Below, in pieces: positions 9,381-21,097 of a DNA stretch of 64,000 bases. Origin of the DNA: Gloeopeniophorella convolvens (Eukaryota > Basidiomycota > Agaricomycetes > Russulales); the NCBI GenBank assembly GCA_022496205.1, contig WTXD01000052.1, positions 1-64,000 of the forward strand, in the 5' to 3' direction. Each line of letters starts with the position of its first letter. Position 1 is the first letter of the stretch. A program made the position numbers and the translations under genes. Below the pieces are notes generated by a model. That model saw only the letters and a program-made list of their open reading frames with translations, ran no database searches and was not told where the DNA came from.

Positions 9381-12200
9381 TCACACTATTTTACACTCTA
9401 CTCTACGATAGTACTTGTCCCTGGAGCCACTGCGCAATAGACTTGGCTGTGTTGTGGTATTCCACCTTCCCCGCACAGGCAAACCCCTCCTCTTGAACGT
9501 CGGGATGCGGTGCGGCGCGAACCGCGGCCTCCCGCGCCTCCCGAACGAGCTGGGGCGCGCACTGATGTCGGCCCTTTCACGTTGCATGATGCATTCGGCC
9601 CGTCCAACGAGCCGCAGCTGGAATCCGACAGGCAGCGCATAGCCTGCGCGCACCACCGCGCACGCAACTTCCTCGAGCTCGGGGGTCCAGCTGCGCGGCT
9701 TGCGGCCGCGATGCGCGAAGTGCCGGCGAGTGTCGCGTAGCATGTCGTTCCACCGCGAATGTGGTCCTTGACGGGGGGCGCGTGCAGGCGCACCTGGATG
9801 GCGTCCGACAAGGCTGAGGGCAGCATTGTAGAATCTCGCATCTGCCTTAGGTGGCGCCAGGATATGCTCCAGCTTCGAACCGTCTTCGCGTGATTGGGTA
9901 AGGAACTCTTGTGCCGTCCGAGCTGAAACTGGGAGCTGGCGGAAGACGCACATCCCCTTCTGCAGGAAAATCGCGGCGCGCTTCAGGTCCCGTCGGCGAA
10001 CTGGGGTCCTCGAACAGCCAGAGATCACTACTCTGTCGTGGATCTTCCCATCCTTCTGCCATCTCCTCATCTCTTCGGCGTAGAGCTGCAGCATAGCAGT
10101 GTATGCATGTATGCTCAGGGACCACGATGTAGTGCTCCCCGGCTCCTGGCTCCTGGCCTCAGCTGCGCAGGCAAGCCTCCAGACCCGTTCGGCGATGCTA
10201 GTGAGGCCAGACTTGCGCAGGGTGTTCAGCGCGGCAGCGAAGAAGTACGGGCCTAATTTCACGCCCCGTAAGACGCTTGCGTCCCAAGCGGCTATGCGCT
10301 CCTCACTTGTCGTCAATTTGGGGTATGCGAATAGTTCCGGGATGACGCGTCCTATCAGAGCGGCAGCTGCCCTTGGCCGACCGGTGGCTACGAGGTGAGC
10401 CATATAGCTTGTGAGGAGGGTGTTGTCAGGCTCGAGGGTGCCATTCGGCTGCGGGACGGTAAGTTGCTGTGTCTGAATGTCATCCAGGAGCTTGCGGAAG
10501 CGACGACGGTGCCATTTGAAAGGCTCTGGCCGATGAGGACGGTCCTCTGTTTTTCGTCGTTGCACTGCTGGACCAGAGAAATCGGGTACGTAGGTGTCGA
10601 CTTGAGTATCCGGTACGTGCTGCCGAATGACTCGCAAAACGTCCTCAGCAAGGTCATTGCGACGCATCAATGTGCAGCTCCGCAGCAGGATGTTGTAGGT
10701 GGCCATGTTCGGTGCGAGGGGCGGGCGGCGTAGCTGCGTCATGTGGTGCAGTAAACGATCCGCAAGCGTCAATGAGTGGCAGGAACGTAATGAGTAGTTC
10801 AGGAGCGCATGATAAGAGTCCATGTTCAAGGCGGGCAGGCTAGTGTTGAGATCATACGGCCGATACCGGGGCAGAGAAGACAGGAGTTCGGAGAGCACTT
10901 CGTTGAAGTAGCGATAAGCGTTGCAGAAATGCGGTTCCCCAGATGGTAAAGTGACCCATACGTTGTGCTTACACTGAGGGTAAGAGTATAGCACCTTGAT
11001 GAGCGTGGCGAGGTTCGGGTGTGGAATGCGCTGAGCGCGAAGCTCCGACGCGACATTGGCCAGTGCTTGTGAAGCCTCGGGAAAGAGTGGATCTTCGACG
11101 TTGATACAGTGCTCCTCGAGGAACCCAGCTACTCGCTGGTATACTAAGCGAGTGTTCCGGTTAGGCAGCAATCGGAAACCTCGGGATGGTGCCTCTGGGA
11201 CCTTCCAATGGACATACGCATTGGCGTCGGTGGCACCAATCCTCTCGGCTTCATTCGCGACGCGTTCGCATGCGCGTCGCAGCTGGTAGTCCTTGAGCAA
11301 CAGTACAAGAAGCAGAGACGCAACCAGTATCTCTCCCTGTGCGAGGCAGACACGAATGATGCTCCCGTACATGCCGGCCGTGCGCTGCCACCGGTGCTCC
11401 CGCGCACCCTGCAGAAGCTGCACCGCGAAACGCATCATCGGATCAGTCGGCATGACGCGCGATAGCGTCAGGACCTTCGAGCTTCGCAACCCGCCTAAAC
11501 GCTGGGTGAGATTCCGGAGACGGTCGACTATTGTGGCCTCGGCCGAGGGATGTAGTTGGTGTAAGAGATTGCTGAACGATACTGGGTGAAGTTCGACTCC
11601 ATAGGCCATCATCTGCTCGGCAAGCCTCGCGGCAGTTTTGATCTCTCCAGCTTTCAGCAAACTGTGTAGCAAGCTGTGTCCGGCGAGCCTTGTGGATACG
11701 GCACGGCCGAAGTCCACGGGCACGAACGCGGCTATGGGCTTTTGAAATGACGGCCTAGGGTCGGATGTGGACCCTGGGTGATGATAACGGTGTGCAGACC
11801 ATTGCAAGGAGTGCCAAAGGTGGAAGCCATCCCAGACGGCGCCACGCGCAACGGAGATGCGGATGGCAGCTGCGCTTGCGCGGGAGATTTGAGCGGGGGA
11901 GAGATGGTCCGCATCGAGCATAGGCAATGATTTGGACCGAATGAAGGAGGGAGCAGACGTTGGCGATTGATGAAGGGGGGTGAGAGATGTTAGTTCGGGG
12001 TTCCTTCGCACGGGTAGAGGTACGGTGAAAAGATGGGGCGATGCGGTGGAGGCGGGGTGAAGCTGAGAGCTGAGATATCGAGTGTTCGAATATCTGGTTC
12101 TTCTCAAGATGGGTAAGATGTGTTTAATGTTTGCATTTCGCGTACACGCGACGCCGCGCAGGATGGTGACATTGGCCCTCGTAGACCAATTGCATAGCAT
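9381..12200 (-). CDS. PPR-like mitochondrial protein, large single exon
   Basis: A 939-residue uninterrupted ORF starting at ATG 12200. The start is basic and rich in Ser/Thr/Asn (LCNWSTRANVTILRGVACTR), as expected for mitochondrial import. The middle has helical repeats of PPR character, for example SYHALLNYSLRSCHSLTLAD followed by MATYNILLRSCTLMRRNDLA (residues about 470-520), and further degenerate pairs up to about residue 720. The C-terminus is strongly basic. PPR proteins bind organelle RNAs for processing, stability or translation; the target here is unknown. It is divergent from CBP80 and convergent with IF-3. Confidence 0.75.
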   Translation of the reverse strand: MLCNWSTRANVTILRGVACTRNANIKHILPILRRTRYSNTRYLSSQLHPASTASPHLFTVPLPVRRNPELTSLTPLHQSPTSAPSFIRSKSLPMLDADHLSPAQISRASAAAIRISVARGAVWDGFHLWHSLQWSAHRYHHPGSTSDPRPSFQKPIAAFVPVDFGRAVSTRLAGHSLLHSLLKAGEIKTAARLAEQMMAYGVELHPVSFSNLLHQLHPSAEATIVDRLRNLTQRLGGLRSSKVLTLSRVMPTDPMMRFAVQLLQGAREHRWQRTAGMYGSIIRVCLAQGEILVASLLLVLLLKDYQLRRACERVANEAERIGATDANAYVHWKVPEAPSRGFRLLPNRNTRLVYQRVAGFLEEHCINVEDPLFPEASQALANVASELRAQRIPHPNLATLIKVLYSYPQCKHNVWVTLPSGEPHFCNAYRYFNEVLSELLSSLPRYRPYDLNTSLPALNMDSYHALLNYSLRSCHSLTLADRLLHHMTQLRRPPLAPNMATYNILLRSCTLMRRNDLAEDVLRVIRQHVPDTQVDTYVPDFSGPAVQRRKTEDRPHRPEPFKWHRRRFRKLLDDIQTQQLTVPQPNGTLEPDNTLLTSYMAHLVATGRPRAAAALIGRVIPELFAYPKLTTSEERIAAWDASVLRGVKLGPYFFAAALNTLRKSGLTSIAERVWRLACAAEARSQEPGSTTSWSLSIHAYTAMLQLYAEEMRRWQKDGKIHDRVVISGCSRTPVRRRDLKRAAIFLQKGMCVFRQLPVSARTAQEFLTQSREDGSKLEHILAPPKADARFYNAALSLVGRHPGAPARAPRQGPHSRWNDMLRDTRRHFAHRGRKPRSWTPELEEVACAVVRAGYALPVGFQLRLVGRAECIMQRERADISARPSSFGRRGRPRFAPHRIPTFKRRGLPVRGRWNTTTQPSLLRSGSRDKYYRRVECKIV

Positions 12201-12456
12201 CCGCCTCGCATGCCTGCAAATTTGTGAGTTGAGTCACTATCTCCCAGACAAGGACGCACCCGGGCCTGAGGAGCCTGCAATAACAACGGTGTGAGATACA
12301 ACGCGGAGGTGGACTTGTGGCCAGTCCGAAGAGCCCCGGAACGCTCCGCGCGGGACGAGTTCAGAAAGCGAGCGCACGTGATGTGCGTTCCGACACTTCG
12401 AGTTTGAACCCATTCAATTGCCCACCAGACTCTAAGCACACTATTATTGACTGACC

Positions 12457-15400
12457 ATGAGTTACGAGAGACACAGCGGCGGATACGGCGGCGGAGGTCG
12501 TCGACGTCGTCGAGGAGGTAAGATGAATCGGGATTTGCTGCGTCCACAGGATCATTGAGCTTTTGGTGCGCCCAGATGACCATGACCACTATGACTTCCG
12601 GAGAGAGGCCCCAGAGTCACCGGACCAGAAGCTGAAGAGCGCCATCATCAAGTTCGGCGAAGTGGTCGGTCCTCGTCAATCTCACCCTTCCCATCTCTAA
12701 CGATTTGCTGCTGCCTAGGACGCGGAGCAGGAGTTGCCCACATTAGCCTCAAGAATCCGCTCTCATGAAGCATCCAGCATACCTGTCGTTGCCGAAGCTT
12801 TTCGTTTAGCGTACGCACTTGTCAGAGTCCTCTTCTTATACTCCTCCTTACTTCTGCTTATTCAGAGTCACCGAACAACCTTACAAAACTCCCTTTTATG
12901 CCGCCCTTCTATACAACCTTTCCTTACCCACGAACGAAGGTGAAGAAAATGGCTCCGCAAGCGGTGGCCAGCCGACGCTCGGCCGACAAGTTCTCGATGA
13001 CTTTTGGAAGGGGTTCCAAGCCTACCTGGACAAACTTGCGTGGAGAGAGACGCGTCTATGCGTGAGTGTTGAAACCATGCTCTCACAGCGGTATCCTCAG
13101 CTTGCTCCTCAATCAGATTCATTTCTTTGCCCACTTGACTGTCGCCAAGGTCATATCACCACAGTCCATGCTAGGGCTTCTGCAGTCGTTCACGGCAGTG
13201 CTCGACGAGTTCGGCGTCTCCAACGGACGGGCGAAGCGCGCAGCACGGTGCGCGGCCGAAGGGCTGATGAGGGTATGTTTGTTCTTGCGATTAACGTGTG
13301 CCCAGTAATGTGATGTGGTCGCAGGCCGGTCCAGTGCTGAAGGACCACTCCGCGGCTGCGGTTATCGAGATGATCACTAGCGTGCAGGCGTATAACGACT
13401 CTGTGAAGGGCGCTAAGTGGCTAGTCCATCCTCTTGTTCGCCTGAATCCCGAAGAAATACCAACTGAGCATGCCGACGAGGTACGCAAACACTCAAGGCA
13501 TCATGTCGTGGCGCCCTGACGGACCCATCGCAGATCCTAGACAGCGCCGTCTCTGCTCTCAGAAGCCTCGACCTCTCCGACTTTGCTGACGTCTCTAGCA
13601 TCTTCCCTCAACCGTACCTTGGCATGGATTCGCTGACGGCGCCTCCGTTCGACCTTCCCTCTGTCCTCGTACCCCCAGAAATCATCGAGCTTGAGAGCCT
13701 GTCGACGGACTCTGGCGAGCATGCTCCCATCAGGAAGGAGGAGTGGCCTGAGTACATGCTTCGCCTATTCGACAACGATGTGCGTGCTCCCAGGCACCCC
13801 CTTTATCATCTAATCCCTGGCTGCGACGTAGGTGACAGCCGACCCCAAGATATCGGCTGGATATGTCGTACGCGCTGACCTGCTCGACATAGTCGAGATT
13901 TTCGAAGTAAACCGCAAGGAATGCGCGCGCATCTTGGTGGAGTATCCGAAGTGGTCCATCAGGGGTACATTCAAGCCACGACCGGGAGACCCTACTGACA
14001 CCCCTGACCGCGTTCCGCTCCCTGGGCGCGACTGGCAACTTGAGAGTACCATTATTGAGGTAAGTTATCCCCGCGCTATCCCCTGGTGCTATTTACGACG
14101 TTTGGCTCGCATTAGACCATCCTTGGGGCACAGTTCCTTTTACCTGATAGCCCTGCCAAGCCTATCTATTACATTGCATTGATCACGGAACTGTGCAAGC
14201 TATCGCCCTCAACTGTCGGACCTGCGGTCGGCAAGTCTATTCGCAAACTTTACTCTTACTGTGCAGATGGACTCGACACGGAAGTACTGCGCCGCTTTGC
14301 GGAATGGTTCTCTGTGCACATGAGCAACTTCGGATTCTCGTGGGTGTGGAAAGAATGGTCCGTGTCGTGTTCCAACCCGGGCAGTTGCCAAGAAGCTGAC
14401 GTTGCGGAACAGGATTCCGGATTTGGCGCTACCTTCGCAGCACCCGAAGCGCACCTTCGTGCAGAGAGCGCTGGAGCTGGAAATCCGGTTATCGTATTAC
14501 GACCGCATCTTGAAGACGTTGCCAGAGCCATTCCAGGATCCAGCGGCCGGTGCCATGCCCGACCAGGCGCCGGGTCCCACATATGATTATGAGGATTCTA
14601 GTACGTTACCCTCCCCTGCAGCTCTCACCTGTATTGAATAGCATTCACAGCTGCACCATACTACGACTTGGCACAGAGTGTCCTTAACCAGCTACGCAGC
14701 CGCATGAAGCCCGAGGACGTCCTTGCACATCTCGATTCCCTCAAGAACACCCTGTCCGAGACGGCAGACGGGACGGAGGACCCAGACGCGATCGTGCGCG
14801 CGCTCACGATCCAGTCGCTGCTGCACATTGGCGCGCGGTCCTTCTCACACTTCCTGAACGCAGTCGAACGGTATCTCACCGTGCTGCGTGCGCTTGCAGC
14901 TCCGCCCGACGCAAAGGCGCACTTGCTCACCCTCGCAGCAAGCTTCTGGCGGCGCTCGCGGCAGATGATCTGCATCGTGTTCGACAAGCTGATGCAGTAT
15001 CAGATTGTTGAGCCTGCGGACGTCGTCGCATGGGCATTCGCGAACCGCGCGAGCGGGCTCGAGTGGGATGTGCTGCGCGGCGCTGTGGACAAGGCGAATG
15101 GGCGCGTCGTGGTTGCGAGGCGGAAGGTGGTGGCGCTGCGAAAAGATGAAGACGATGCACGGGCGAAAGCGAATGCGGGCGGCAACGCAGATGCTACAGC
15201 GATGGAAGTCGACGCCGAGACCATGCACGGCACAGGTGCGGTCCCGCAAGGCTGCAACCCGTCATGTATTTTGCTGAGGTTTATTCAGATCATCCAGAGG
15301 CGCCGACTGAGGACTCGCCACAGCTGGCACAGGCTCTGAAGGCCTACAGCGCGGTGCAGCGTGAGCAGAAGTCGACCCTTGCGCGGGTGCTTGAGGGCTT

Positions 15401-15725
15401 TGTGCACGCCCTCCATTCATCCTCAGACACGCCACGACGCGTTGTCGCACCGGGCGCTTGGGATACCCACGCGAGCTGGGGAGACGAAGAGTGGGCAGCT
15501 TGGCAGACTTGGATATGGTACAAGCACTTCTGCCGAGTGGTACGGACCGTCTCTTCTGGAGTGTTCTTTTCCGAAATACTGATTGCGCCCCAACAGTATG
15601 CGCCGTACCTCCGCAGCTTCGTGACGACCCTCACAGTCGTGTCGTTTGCGTCGCTTGAGAGCGCGACAGACGACTCGGCCACTCTCATGAACAAGGTTTG
15701 GCGCATGTCCACGGGACAGGAATGA
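12457..15725 (+). CDS. Nuclear cap-binding protein subunit 1 (CBP80)
   Basis: Large subunit of the nuclear cap-binding complex; it works with CBP20 in splicing, 3' processing, export and decay of capped RNA. The exons join in frame from ATG 12457 (SYERHSGGYGGGGRRRRR, an unusual Gly/Arg tail) to the stop at 15725. Diagnostic blocks are AFRLAVTEQPYKTPFYAALL (MIF4G domain, split by an intron), HFFAHLTVAKVISPQSML, FGFSWVWKEWIPDLALPSQ, and RTFVQRALELEIRLSYYD. The C-terminal block with WQTWIWYKHFCRV and YAPYLRSFVTT is present. Length is roughly 880 residues, normal for fungi. About eleven introns, all short. Confidence 0.92.
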
Positions 15726-16431
15726 GCTCGTCCTTTACGTTGGCGTTGTTTCGCTTCTGTCAACTCATTCACTCAAATGTGAGGGGACTCTCGGCCACTA
15801 TCGAGAGGTGCCTAGGCGCACGTGGTGGCTTGTCTTTGCAGTGCTCAAGCTCGTATTTTGTTACCAGTCTCTGTCACCTACCATATTGTGAAGCACCTAT
15901 AACTTGCTCTGTGCCAGTCCGTTGACAGTGCCCGATGACGATCGGCGTCCGGGACCAGCGAGACACTTGCGCCCTCTACTTTCTCACACTTAGAGTTGAA
16001 ATCATCGATTGCGAAGGTGGATTTCCCACTGATAAGGAGACATCAACAGCCGCCGGCGGAGATGACGAAAGGTATATAAATGTTCGGTATCTTGAGCAGA
16101 ATGCATGGGCAGCAGATCTGAGATGTCGATCGCGTCACGGAAGCAGACGCGCTGCTTCATATGCAGAGTAGGGGGCCGGTAACTCCGTAATGTATCAGAT
16201 TCGAGGACAGATGATCAGCAGGCTCAGTTGAGGACGACGACGCGAATAGAGGCGGGGACGAGAAAGGAAAGGTCGATTTTGGAGGAGTGAGCTGGGGAGG
16301 CGGGCACGTGAGCAGGCGTTGTTTACAGTTATTTACGGCGCGCGACCGCAACGTGTTCGGGCGGGCGCAGCGCTTGGGCAATCGCTCAACCTCGCTCCCC
16401 TCTGTCCACCCGCGCCTTGCCCTCCATCCTC
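15726..16431. other. Spacer between CBP80 and CDC14
   Basis: I see no supported gene here. A 78-codon plus-strand frame at 15935-16171 has no domain and no coding bias that I can see, so I leave it out. The last 200 bp, just before the CDC14 start, should hold its promoter. Confidence 0.5.
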
Positions 16432-18876
16432 ATGGTGCCCAAGTGCGAACCCCTCTGCCGCTTTGGCGACAGGTGCGTCTGCGCACTCACCGTTTGCCTC
16501 ACATGGCACGGCAGAGCTAAACCACGCACGTGTAGGCTCTATTTCACAACATTCCCCCATCCGCCACCGAAACAGGAGACCCTCAATGACCCAGATATCC
16601 AACTCGAGCAGGTCGACGTCCGCGGCATGCGGACACCCCCATCTGACTCGTTCGAGGCTACTACCAAGCACTACTACTTCACCATCGACGACCAGCTCAT
16701 GTACATGAGCTTCTTCCAAGACTGGGGCCCTCTCAACATCGCCATGGTTTACAAGGCGTGCATCTACATTCACTCCCTACTTGTTGTGAGTGTCTATCTT
16801 CTCCCTGGCATCCAAACCGCGACTGTCGCGGGCGGTTTGCGGAGTTGTGGGGCACTGGGTAGAGGACTGGGCTACCACCCATAGCACAGATTCCCAGGGT
16901 TAGCACGGACTTTGCAGCCTTCCCAACAGCTAGCGTCCTTGGTTCTCCCTGTCATCTCTGCTATATCTCCCGGGCTCGGTGGCAATGTGAACCGTGCAAC
17001 TCTTGCCCTCGGTCCACATTGCACGACCTACGCTACAGCCTGCTAATTAATAATTATATTGGTTTGCGGTGCTCATGCCATCCCGTTTCAGGACGAGGAG
17101 CTGTCCTCTCATCGCCTCATTCTCTACACCTCCGATGACCCTCAACGCAAGGCTAACGCTGCCTTGCTAATGGCCCTGTTTGCGGTACGACACAGCGCCC
17201 CGCCCATCTTCAGAGGCTGATTGTTCCCAGCTCATTGTACAACAACGAGCACCATGGGAAGCGTTTCAGCCCATCGCCGAGCTCGAGTTCATGCCCTTCC
17301 GTGACGCTGGTCGCGGGCGGTCTGACTTCAATTTGAGTATCCAAGACTGCCTTTGGGGCATGTACAAAGCCATGCAGAACGGTCTGTGCGACCTGAACGA
17401 ATTCGATGTGAACGAATACGAGTTCTACGAGAAGGTGGAGAACGGGGACTGGAACTGGATCTCTCCGCATTTCATCGCACTCGCGTCGCCCATGGACCCC
17501 GCATGGATCAAGAGCCAAAAGGATGCCAAGGGACAGACCGCGACATCGGGCGCCCCGACTTCACCTGTGAAAGATGTCAAGACACACGCTTTGCAACGCA
17601 AGCTCCCCACTCCTTTCCAGAACTGCCTAGAATATTTCGAGCAACACAATGTCAAGATCGTTGTCCGGCTGAACAATCCCTTGTACGACCGCCAGACATT
17701 CCTCGACCGTGGAGTCGACCACCTAGAGCTGTACTTCGACGACGGTACAAACCCAACGGACGAAATCGTGCGACGGTTTATTGATATCTCTGACGAGATC
17801 ATTCAGAACGGCGGGGTTGTGGCAGTTCACGTGCGTCACACTTACCTTTCATATCCAACGTCTCCTCACCCCGCGAGCAGTGTAAAGCAGGCCTCGGCCG
17901 CACGGGTACCCTGATCGGTGCCTATCTTGTCTGGAAGTACGGATTCACTGCAACTGAGGCGATTGCCTTTATGCGCATAGTCCGCCCCGGCTGTGTCGTT
18001 GGTCCGCAGCAGCAGTTCATGTACGTGAAGCAACTGGAGTGGGCGAAGTGGGCGGCGGTCGACGAAGTTCGGCGGACGCAAGCTGCAGCCGCGCTCGCTG
18101 CGGCCACGATTGTCGCGCCCGTTACACCACCCGCCGACACAGACACGGAGAATGTGCCAATGGAGGCTGTTGTTGCAACAGTGAATGCGGTACCTCCCGT
18201 CACACCGAGCAAGCACGTCGCCGCTGCTTCTGCCCGTGCCCGCGCGGTCGCGCCTCCTGGTCAGCCACGCAAGACGCCGAACGCGAAGCGAGTCGCTACC
18301 GATTCTTCTGACGACGAGGTGGACGACGAGGCGGAGGACACACTTCCGGCGCTAGGTGCTTCCCAACCCATTCCGCGCCCGAAGACTCGCGCTGCGCCCA
18401 AGACCGGTCCTGCAAGAGTCACGGCCTCGGAACAGCGCCCTACGCGGGTAACCCGCTCCACTGCAGCTGCGCGGAAGCCCGGCTCTGTGCTCAGCACAAC
18501 CGCGACCAAGGCAAACGTGGCGGCTGCCCCACCCAACAAGATCCCTAGGTTAGCAAACGCGACTTCCGCGCGCCCACCCCAGAAGGTGCCCACACTTCCC
18601 GCCCCTGCCCCCAGACGGACCGCACGGCCAGCTTCGCCGTCACCGTCAAGATTACCAACACTTGTACCGAAGCGCCCAGCGCACGGTCATCATGCATCCG
18701 TCAGCAATCTCGGCGATGTGGCTTTAAAGACACCCGCAACGCGAGCCAACGCCAACGAGTGGATGAAGAACGGTGCGAACGCCGTAGTCAAGCCAGGCAA
18801 CAAGAGCGAGCGACCCGGGCTTCGGAGCGTAAGGCGGCGACGCAGCAGCTTCAGCGCGGCCGATGTCGTCGCATAA
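16432..18876 (+). CDS. CDC14: Dual-specificity phosphatase CDC14
   Basis: Tyrosine-phosphatase-fold enzyme that removes phosphate from CDK sites (SP) at mitotic exit and septation. Five exons: [14 protein letters not shown]; then [18 protein letters not shown] to [23 protein letters not shown]; a large exon with [18 protein letters not shown]; and the last exon opening with the active site [14 protein letters not shown] (17881 on). The His before the catalytic Cys lies in the previous exon (VVAVH). The core is followed by about 270 low-complexity residues rich in A, P, T, R and S, with SP/TP sites, typical of a regulatory tail. The intron at 16786-17091 is 306 nt, far longer than the others. 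Start at 16432 is the most likely; an upstream exon cannot be excluded. Confidence 0.93.
16982..17022. repeat. Long hairpin inside the long CDC14 intron
   Basis: GCAATGTGAACC (16982-16993) and GGTCCACATTGC (17011-17022) pair over 12 positions with one mismatch, with a 17-nt loop. The intron around it is 306 nt, about five times the local norm. I see no C/D-box motifs. It could be a structured intronic RNA or a splicing aid. Confidence 0.4.
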
Positions 18877-19265
18877 GTTTGGACCATCGGCTCATCGCAT
18901 GCATTGGACTCGCTGTTCATCTGATTTGTTTTGAACCTTCATTGCACATGATTTGCAGCTTTGCATCATCCACCAAGCACCACCCCCCGCACTCCCCATC
19001 CAGTCCCACTTCCCACTTCCCACCCCCCATCCCGCATCTTATCACATCCACATCCCCATTTCATGAGATCTTATATATTCTGTCGCATTTAGCTCTCTTG
19101 ACACCTTGTTTGGACATACATATTGGCACGGCGTCCGTGATACCGCATGCGTGCGATACCTGCCCGCGTATTTGCACGCTACACATTGATGTACGACTAC
19201 CGAAATATTCTATAAACACCCTGAATCATTTTTCGCCTGTCTGTCTGCCTTTCTCCCTGGTATGC
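18877..19265. other. Convergent 3' spacer between CDC14 and UROD
   Basis: AT-richer, pyrimidine-rich noncoding stretch lying between two stop codons. No gene or known element seen; it presumably holds both polyadenylation regions. Confidence 0.5.
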
Positions 19266-20574
19266 CTACACCGCTCTCTCGCGCGCTGAATACTTCTGCA
19301 CGCACTCGAAGAACCACTTGAGGTCCTCCGGGTCGACGCCAGGCGTGATGCCGTGCCCGAGATTCGCGATCCACCCCTTGGGTGCGGCGCCGCCCACGCG
19401 GAACGCAGCACACATGCGGCGCACGCCGCGCTCGATGGCTTCGCGCCCGCCGTACAGTAGCGATGGGTCGAGGTTGCCCTGCAGTGCTGCGCCGGGCGCG
19501 GCGGCGCGAGCCTCGGCAGGCGGGACGCCCCAGTCGAGCCCGAGCACGTCAAAGCCCGCCGCCCCCGCCGCGGCGAGCGATGTGTGCGCGTTGGCGCCCT
19601 TTGCGAAGAGGATGAGCGGGACGGTGGGCAGGTTCTGCGCGGCGAGGCGCGCACGCACGCTCGCAGCGATGTGCTGCAGCGGCGGGAGCGCGAACTCGGC
19701 AAAGTCGTCCGCCGAGAGCTCGCCCGCCCACGAGTCGAAGATCTGGAGAAGCTGCAGGGTGTGGTCAGCACGGTGTAATTCGAGGTCAGGGGGGAACGCG
19801 GGGCGCACCTGGGCACCAGCGTCGACCTGGCCGACGAGGAAGTCAACGCAGACGCCCGCGATGCGCGCGAGGAGCGCCTTGCTCTCGGCTGGGTGGCGGA
19901 AGAGCCATGTCTTGGCCTTCTGGAGCGTCTTGGAGCCGCCACCTTCGATCATGTACGAGAAGAGCGTCCACGGCGCACCGCAGAAGCCGATGAGCGGGAC
20001 CTCGCCGGCGAGCGCGTGGCGCGTGCGCGTGATAGCAGCGAAGACATAGCCAAGCTCCTGCTGCACGTCGACGTGCGTGCGCAGGCGCGCGATGTCGGCG
20101 GGCGTGTCGAGCGGCGCGGGGAAGAACGGCGCGGGGTTCATGAGCACCTCCATGCCCATCGCCTGCGGGACGACGAGGATGTCGCTGAAGATGATTGAGG
20201 CGTCGACGAGGCCCGCGTAGCGGCGGATGGGCTGGAGGGTGACTTCGCATGCGAGCGAGGGCGTCCGACAGATATCAAAAAACTCGTGCTCGGCGCGGAC
20301 CGCACGGAACTCTGCAGATGATGTGGACGGTGTCAATAGACTGAGCACTCTAGGGGTGTGTCACGTACCTGGGAGATAACGTCCTGCCTGGCGCATCACC
20401 CAGACTGGTGCACGCTCTGTTTCTTCGCCTACGTCGCGAAAATGTTAGCATTGTAAGGTTTAGAAAACGACCTTACAACCCACCTCGTGCCGCTCGCAAA
20501 ATCAGATCATTCTTGATTGGTGGAAAATCCTTCCCGAGCGGTTCCTGCGGATTCCAGTCTGATGATACGACCAT
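19266..20574 (-). CDS. HEM12: Uroporphyrinogen decarboxylase (heme pathway)
   Basis: Turns uroporphyrinogen III into coproporphyrinogen III in the cytosol. Four exons: 20574-20484, 20428-20369, 20311-19809 and 19751-19266; they total 380 codons, the usual size. The conserved VMRQAGRYLPEFRAVR block spans the second intron, showing that splice is right. Other family blocks are ASIIFSDILVVPQAMG, GFCGAPWTLFSYMIEGG and FDSWAGELSADDF. The 57-nt intron at 19752-19808 is a multiple of three and open, so a reader could wrongly keep it as coding. Confidence 0.95.
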
Positions 20575-21097
20575 CGAAGGTGGATGGTGATGCGGAAAAC
20601 TGGAGCGCGGCAAGACGGACCTGACAGTTGCATATATTGCGCTCAGCATAGCACAAGCGCGATTTCAATCACTTACAGATGCGTGTCCCTTTAAGAGGAG
20701 GTAAACGCGGTGAGAGTAAACAAGTCAGATGTGCGATGCGCGTGTGCCGATTTCGCAAGCGAGCCGCCCATCATCGGCCGGCGTCATCTAATCAGATACC
20801 TTGCTCCGCCAATCCTCATCCTCGTAATACCTTTTCGCACTCTCACGCATGCTCATTCTCAATCCGATCTGGGTGTGAAGGACCATCGTGTCACGGCTGT
20901 GCCGCCATAGCCGGACCAAAGACACGACAGGGAGATGTCGCCTGAGAACGTAAAACGTGGGACCACAACAGCCTTGCTACCGACCCGGTTTTTCGGGAGC
21001 GGGCTGGGACAGTTGGGCATTTGCTAACATTACAACATAACGGTAATCCCCGGAGCCTACGTCCGCGTATCACATTCCCATTTCTTCCATTCTACCT
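20575..21097. other. Spacer with UROD promoter
   Basis: Lies between the UROD start and the amidase stop, both on the minus strand. I see no gene. The UROD promoter should be here, but no motif stands out. Confidence 0.5.

Noticed and set aside
15935..16171. 78-codon ORF between CBP80 and CDC14
   Set aside because: No domain, no coding bias, no splice partners.
19226..20250. Long ORFs on both strands within UROD
   Set aside because: GC-rich shadows of the UROD coding exons; the spliced minus-strand frame accounts for the whole region.
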